The notes under the pieces: model-generated
The model's database searches: none
Seen by the model: the letters and a program-made list of their open reading frames with translations, nothing else
What the model was told of the DNA's origin: nothing
Position numbers and translations under genes: made by a program
Source: Pedobacter antarcticus
GTDB taxonomy: Bacteria > Bacteroidota > Bacteroidia > Sphingobacteriales > Sphingobacteriaceae
Direction of reading: 5' to 3'
Assembly (NCBI RefSeq): GCF_900112985.1
Contig: NZ_FONS01000004.1
Coordinates: 310,001 to 374,000 of the forward strand
Length of the DNA stretch: 64,000 bases
Shown here: positions 63,002-64,000 of the stretch, piece after piece
How the letters are laid out: each line of letters begins with the position of its first letter
Position numbering within the stretch: position 1 is the stretch's first letter

Positions 63002-63604
63002 TTAGGCATTAAGCGGAATTTTTCTCTTTGAGTCTGATTGAGCGAAATTTTCTATCCGGGCTATCCATTTTCTTCTGTCATCCTCCTCTAATTCGTAAAG
63101 CGGTCCGATGAAACTATCCTGAATAGAAGATATTCCGCAATATTCCAGAATTCCTTTTTTTAATTGAACTAATCCGCTTGACGCATAGATGTCCTCATAA
63201 ACATCAAGAGACAGATCTCCTGCCGTTGTAATAATTCTTCCTGTCCGACCAGTCAGCAATCCTGCAGTACTCCCTTCTTTATCACTTTTAAAAGTGATGC
63301 CAGGAAGAAATGCCCTGTCGAAAAACCCTTTCATAATTGCTGGCATCCCAAGCCACCACAAAGGATGTATCCATACCTGGTGCTCGCTCCATTGGATATC
63401 TTCCAAAGCTTTTACCAAATCCGGTTCCAACTCCATTCGCTGGCGATAACCGAACTGTAGATTTGGATTGAAATTCAGTTCTCCAATGGCAATATACCTC
63501 ACTTCTGAACCGGCTTCTAATGCAGATTTCATATAGGATTGTGCAATAACAGTGTTAAAACTTTCTTTATTCGGATGTCCATTGACAACTAATATTTTTT
63601 TCAT
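63002..63604 (-). CDS. NAD(P)H-dependent flavodoxin-fold oxidoreductase
   Basis: A 200-residue flavodoxin-2-type quinone reductase or KefF/MdaB-like protein. The opening KKILVVNGHPNKESFNT is the FMN phosphate loop; HPLWWLGMPAIMKGFFDRAF is the family's flavin contact motif, and LTGRTGRIITTAGD follows. It would reduce quinones or act as an ancillary protein for potassium efflux. It overlaps nothing and is 2 bases after the alpha/beta hydrolase gene. Confidence 0.9.
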   Translation of the reverse strand: MKKILVVNGHPNKESFNTVIAQSYMKSALEAGSEVRYIAIGELNFNPNLQFGYRQRMELEPDLVKALEDIQWSEHQVWIHPLWWLGMPAIMKGFFDRAFLPGITFKSDKEGSTAGLLTGRTGRIITTAGDLSLDVYEDIYASSGLVQLKKGILEYCGISSIQDSFIGPLYELEEDDRRKWIARIENFAQSDSKRKIPLNA

Positions 63605-63606
63605 TT

Positions 63607-64000
63607 CTATTGATTTAAAATTTGCTTGAATATTTGAATCTGTTGCGCATAAAAATTATGGGAGAGGGGACAGGAGAAGAAATCGAAAGCGTGTACAGCT
63701 CCTTTTATTTCTGCCAGATGAACCGGAATATTTGCTTTCTGTAATTCCTGGGCATACATTTTTCCTTCATCTTTTAGCGGATCTAACTCGCAAACAATAA
63801 TGGTTGCATCTGGGAGGTTCTCGAAACTCTCTGCTAATAATGGAACTGCATATTTTGGCGGCTGAGTTATTTTATGTTGCAGATAATGTTTCCACATCCA
63901 TTCTGCAGCCCTTTTGGTTTGCATTGGTGCATTTGCTAGTTTAATCATAGATGATGTTTGTAAAAGCTGGCTCATTGGAGGGTATAGCAAGTATTGGTGT
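63607..64000 (-). CDS. Alpha/beta hydrolase, C-terminal part (cut by window)
   Basis: At least 131 residues, open to the window edge. The visible part matches the C-terminal half of HSL-type alpha/beta hydrolases: LPDATIIVCELDPLKDEGKM places the catalytic Asp and GAVHAFDFF the catalytic His. The region before it (LLYPPM) is typical of the strand after the nucleophile, which lies beyond the edge. It probably hydrolyses esters. Possibly co-transcribed with the flavodoxin-fold gene, 2 bases away. Confidence 0.8.
   Translation of the reverse strand, partial: HQYLLYPPMSQLLQTSSMIKLANAPMQTKRAAEWMWKHYLQHKITQPPKYAVPLLAESFENLPDATIIVCELDPLKDEGKMYAQELQKANIPVHLAEIKGAVHAFDFFSCPLSHNFYAQQIQIFKQILNQ

Overview
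The window reads as chromosome of a Bacteroidota bacterium of the Sphingobacteriaceae type, most like Pedobacter. The basis is the gene families (two ECF sigma/FecR pairs, STN-domain outer-membrane proteins, a DUF4374/TonB-receptor locus, a flavobacterial-type lycopene cyclase, a Bacteroidetes-type tyrosine recombinase), AT-rich DNA, few Shine-Dalgarno sequences, and some TAnnTTTG (-7) promoter motifs. The genus is inferred; there is no rRNA or marker gene to settle it.

Layout. 1-3110: a decaying integrated element beside tRNA-Lys(UUU), with a hypothetical gene, a frameshifted HEPN gene and an integrase broken by one nonsense codon and two frameshifts. 3284-15846: housekeeping and accessory genes: a secreted GH2 glycosidase, DUF72, PNPOx-like and VOC proteins, lipoproteins, D-lactate dehydrogenase, OmpA-like protein, AI-2E-family permease, secreted serine hydrolase, secreted PPC/DUF296 protein, aldo/keto reductase and a DUF2931 pair. 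16051-22532: TPP riboswitch followed by a compact thiamine operon, thiS-thiC-(thiE-like)-thiE-thiG-thiH-thiF; thiD and thiO are absent here. 22634-27549: the most unusual locus. It holds an ECF sigma/FecR pair in one transcription unit with a small outer-membrane barrel and a surface-repeat protein, facing a convergent gene that joins a TonB-receptor-type STN signalling domain to the same repeat/barrel architecture. No TonB-dependent receptor is present.

27703-37957: a lysophospholipid acyltransferase, a small 23-residue-repeat protein, two Nudix hydrolases, a gamma-glutamyltransferase, lycopene cyclase, a Na+/H+ antiporter, thioesterase, DinB protein and 6-phosphogluconate dehydrogenase. 38063-40848: a copper-resistance unit with a small Cys-pair protein and a multicopper oxidase whose C-terminus looks like a CopB barrel. 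40924-50419: regulators, a PfkB sugar kinase, a MocR/GNAT divergent pair, RNA helicase, MFS pump, histidine phosphatase and a serine-hydrolase pseudogene. 50572-55884: a pentapeptide-repeat protein, then a classical ECF sigma - FecR - STN/TonB-receptor signalling unit without a SusD partner. 56283-57323: a choloylglycine-hydrolase-family enzyme. 57415-62929: AraC regulator divergent from a TonB receptor - DUF4374 - DUF4198 operon, probably metal or siderophore uptake. 63002-64000: a flavodoxin-fold quinone reductase and the C-terminal part of an alpha/beta hydrolase cut by the window edge.

Three genes or gene sets are clearly dead (integrase, HEPN, serine hydrolase) and one 3' fragment of an Old Yellow Enzyme gene survives near 13.5 kb. 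Several convergent gene pairs share bidirectional hairpin terminators.
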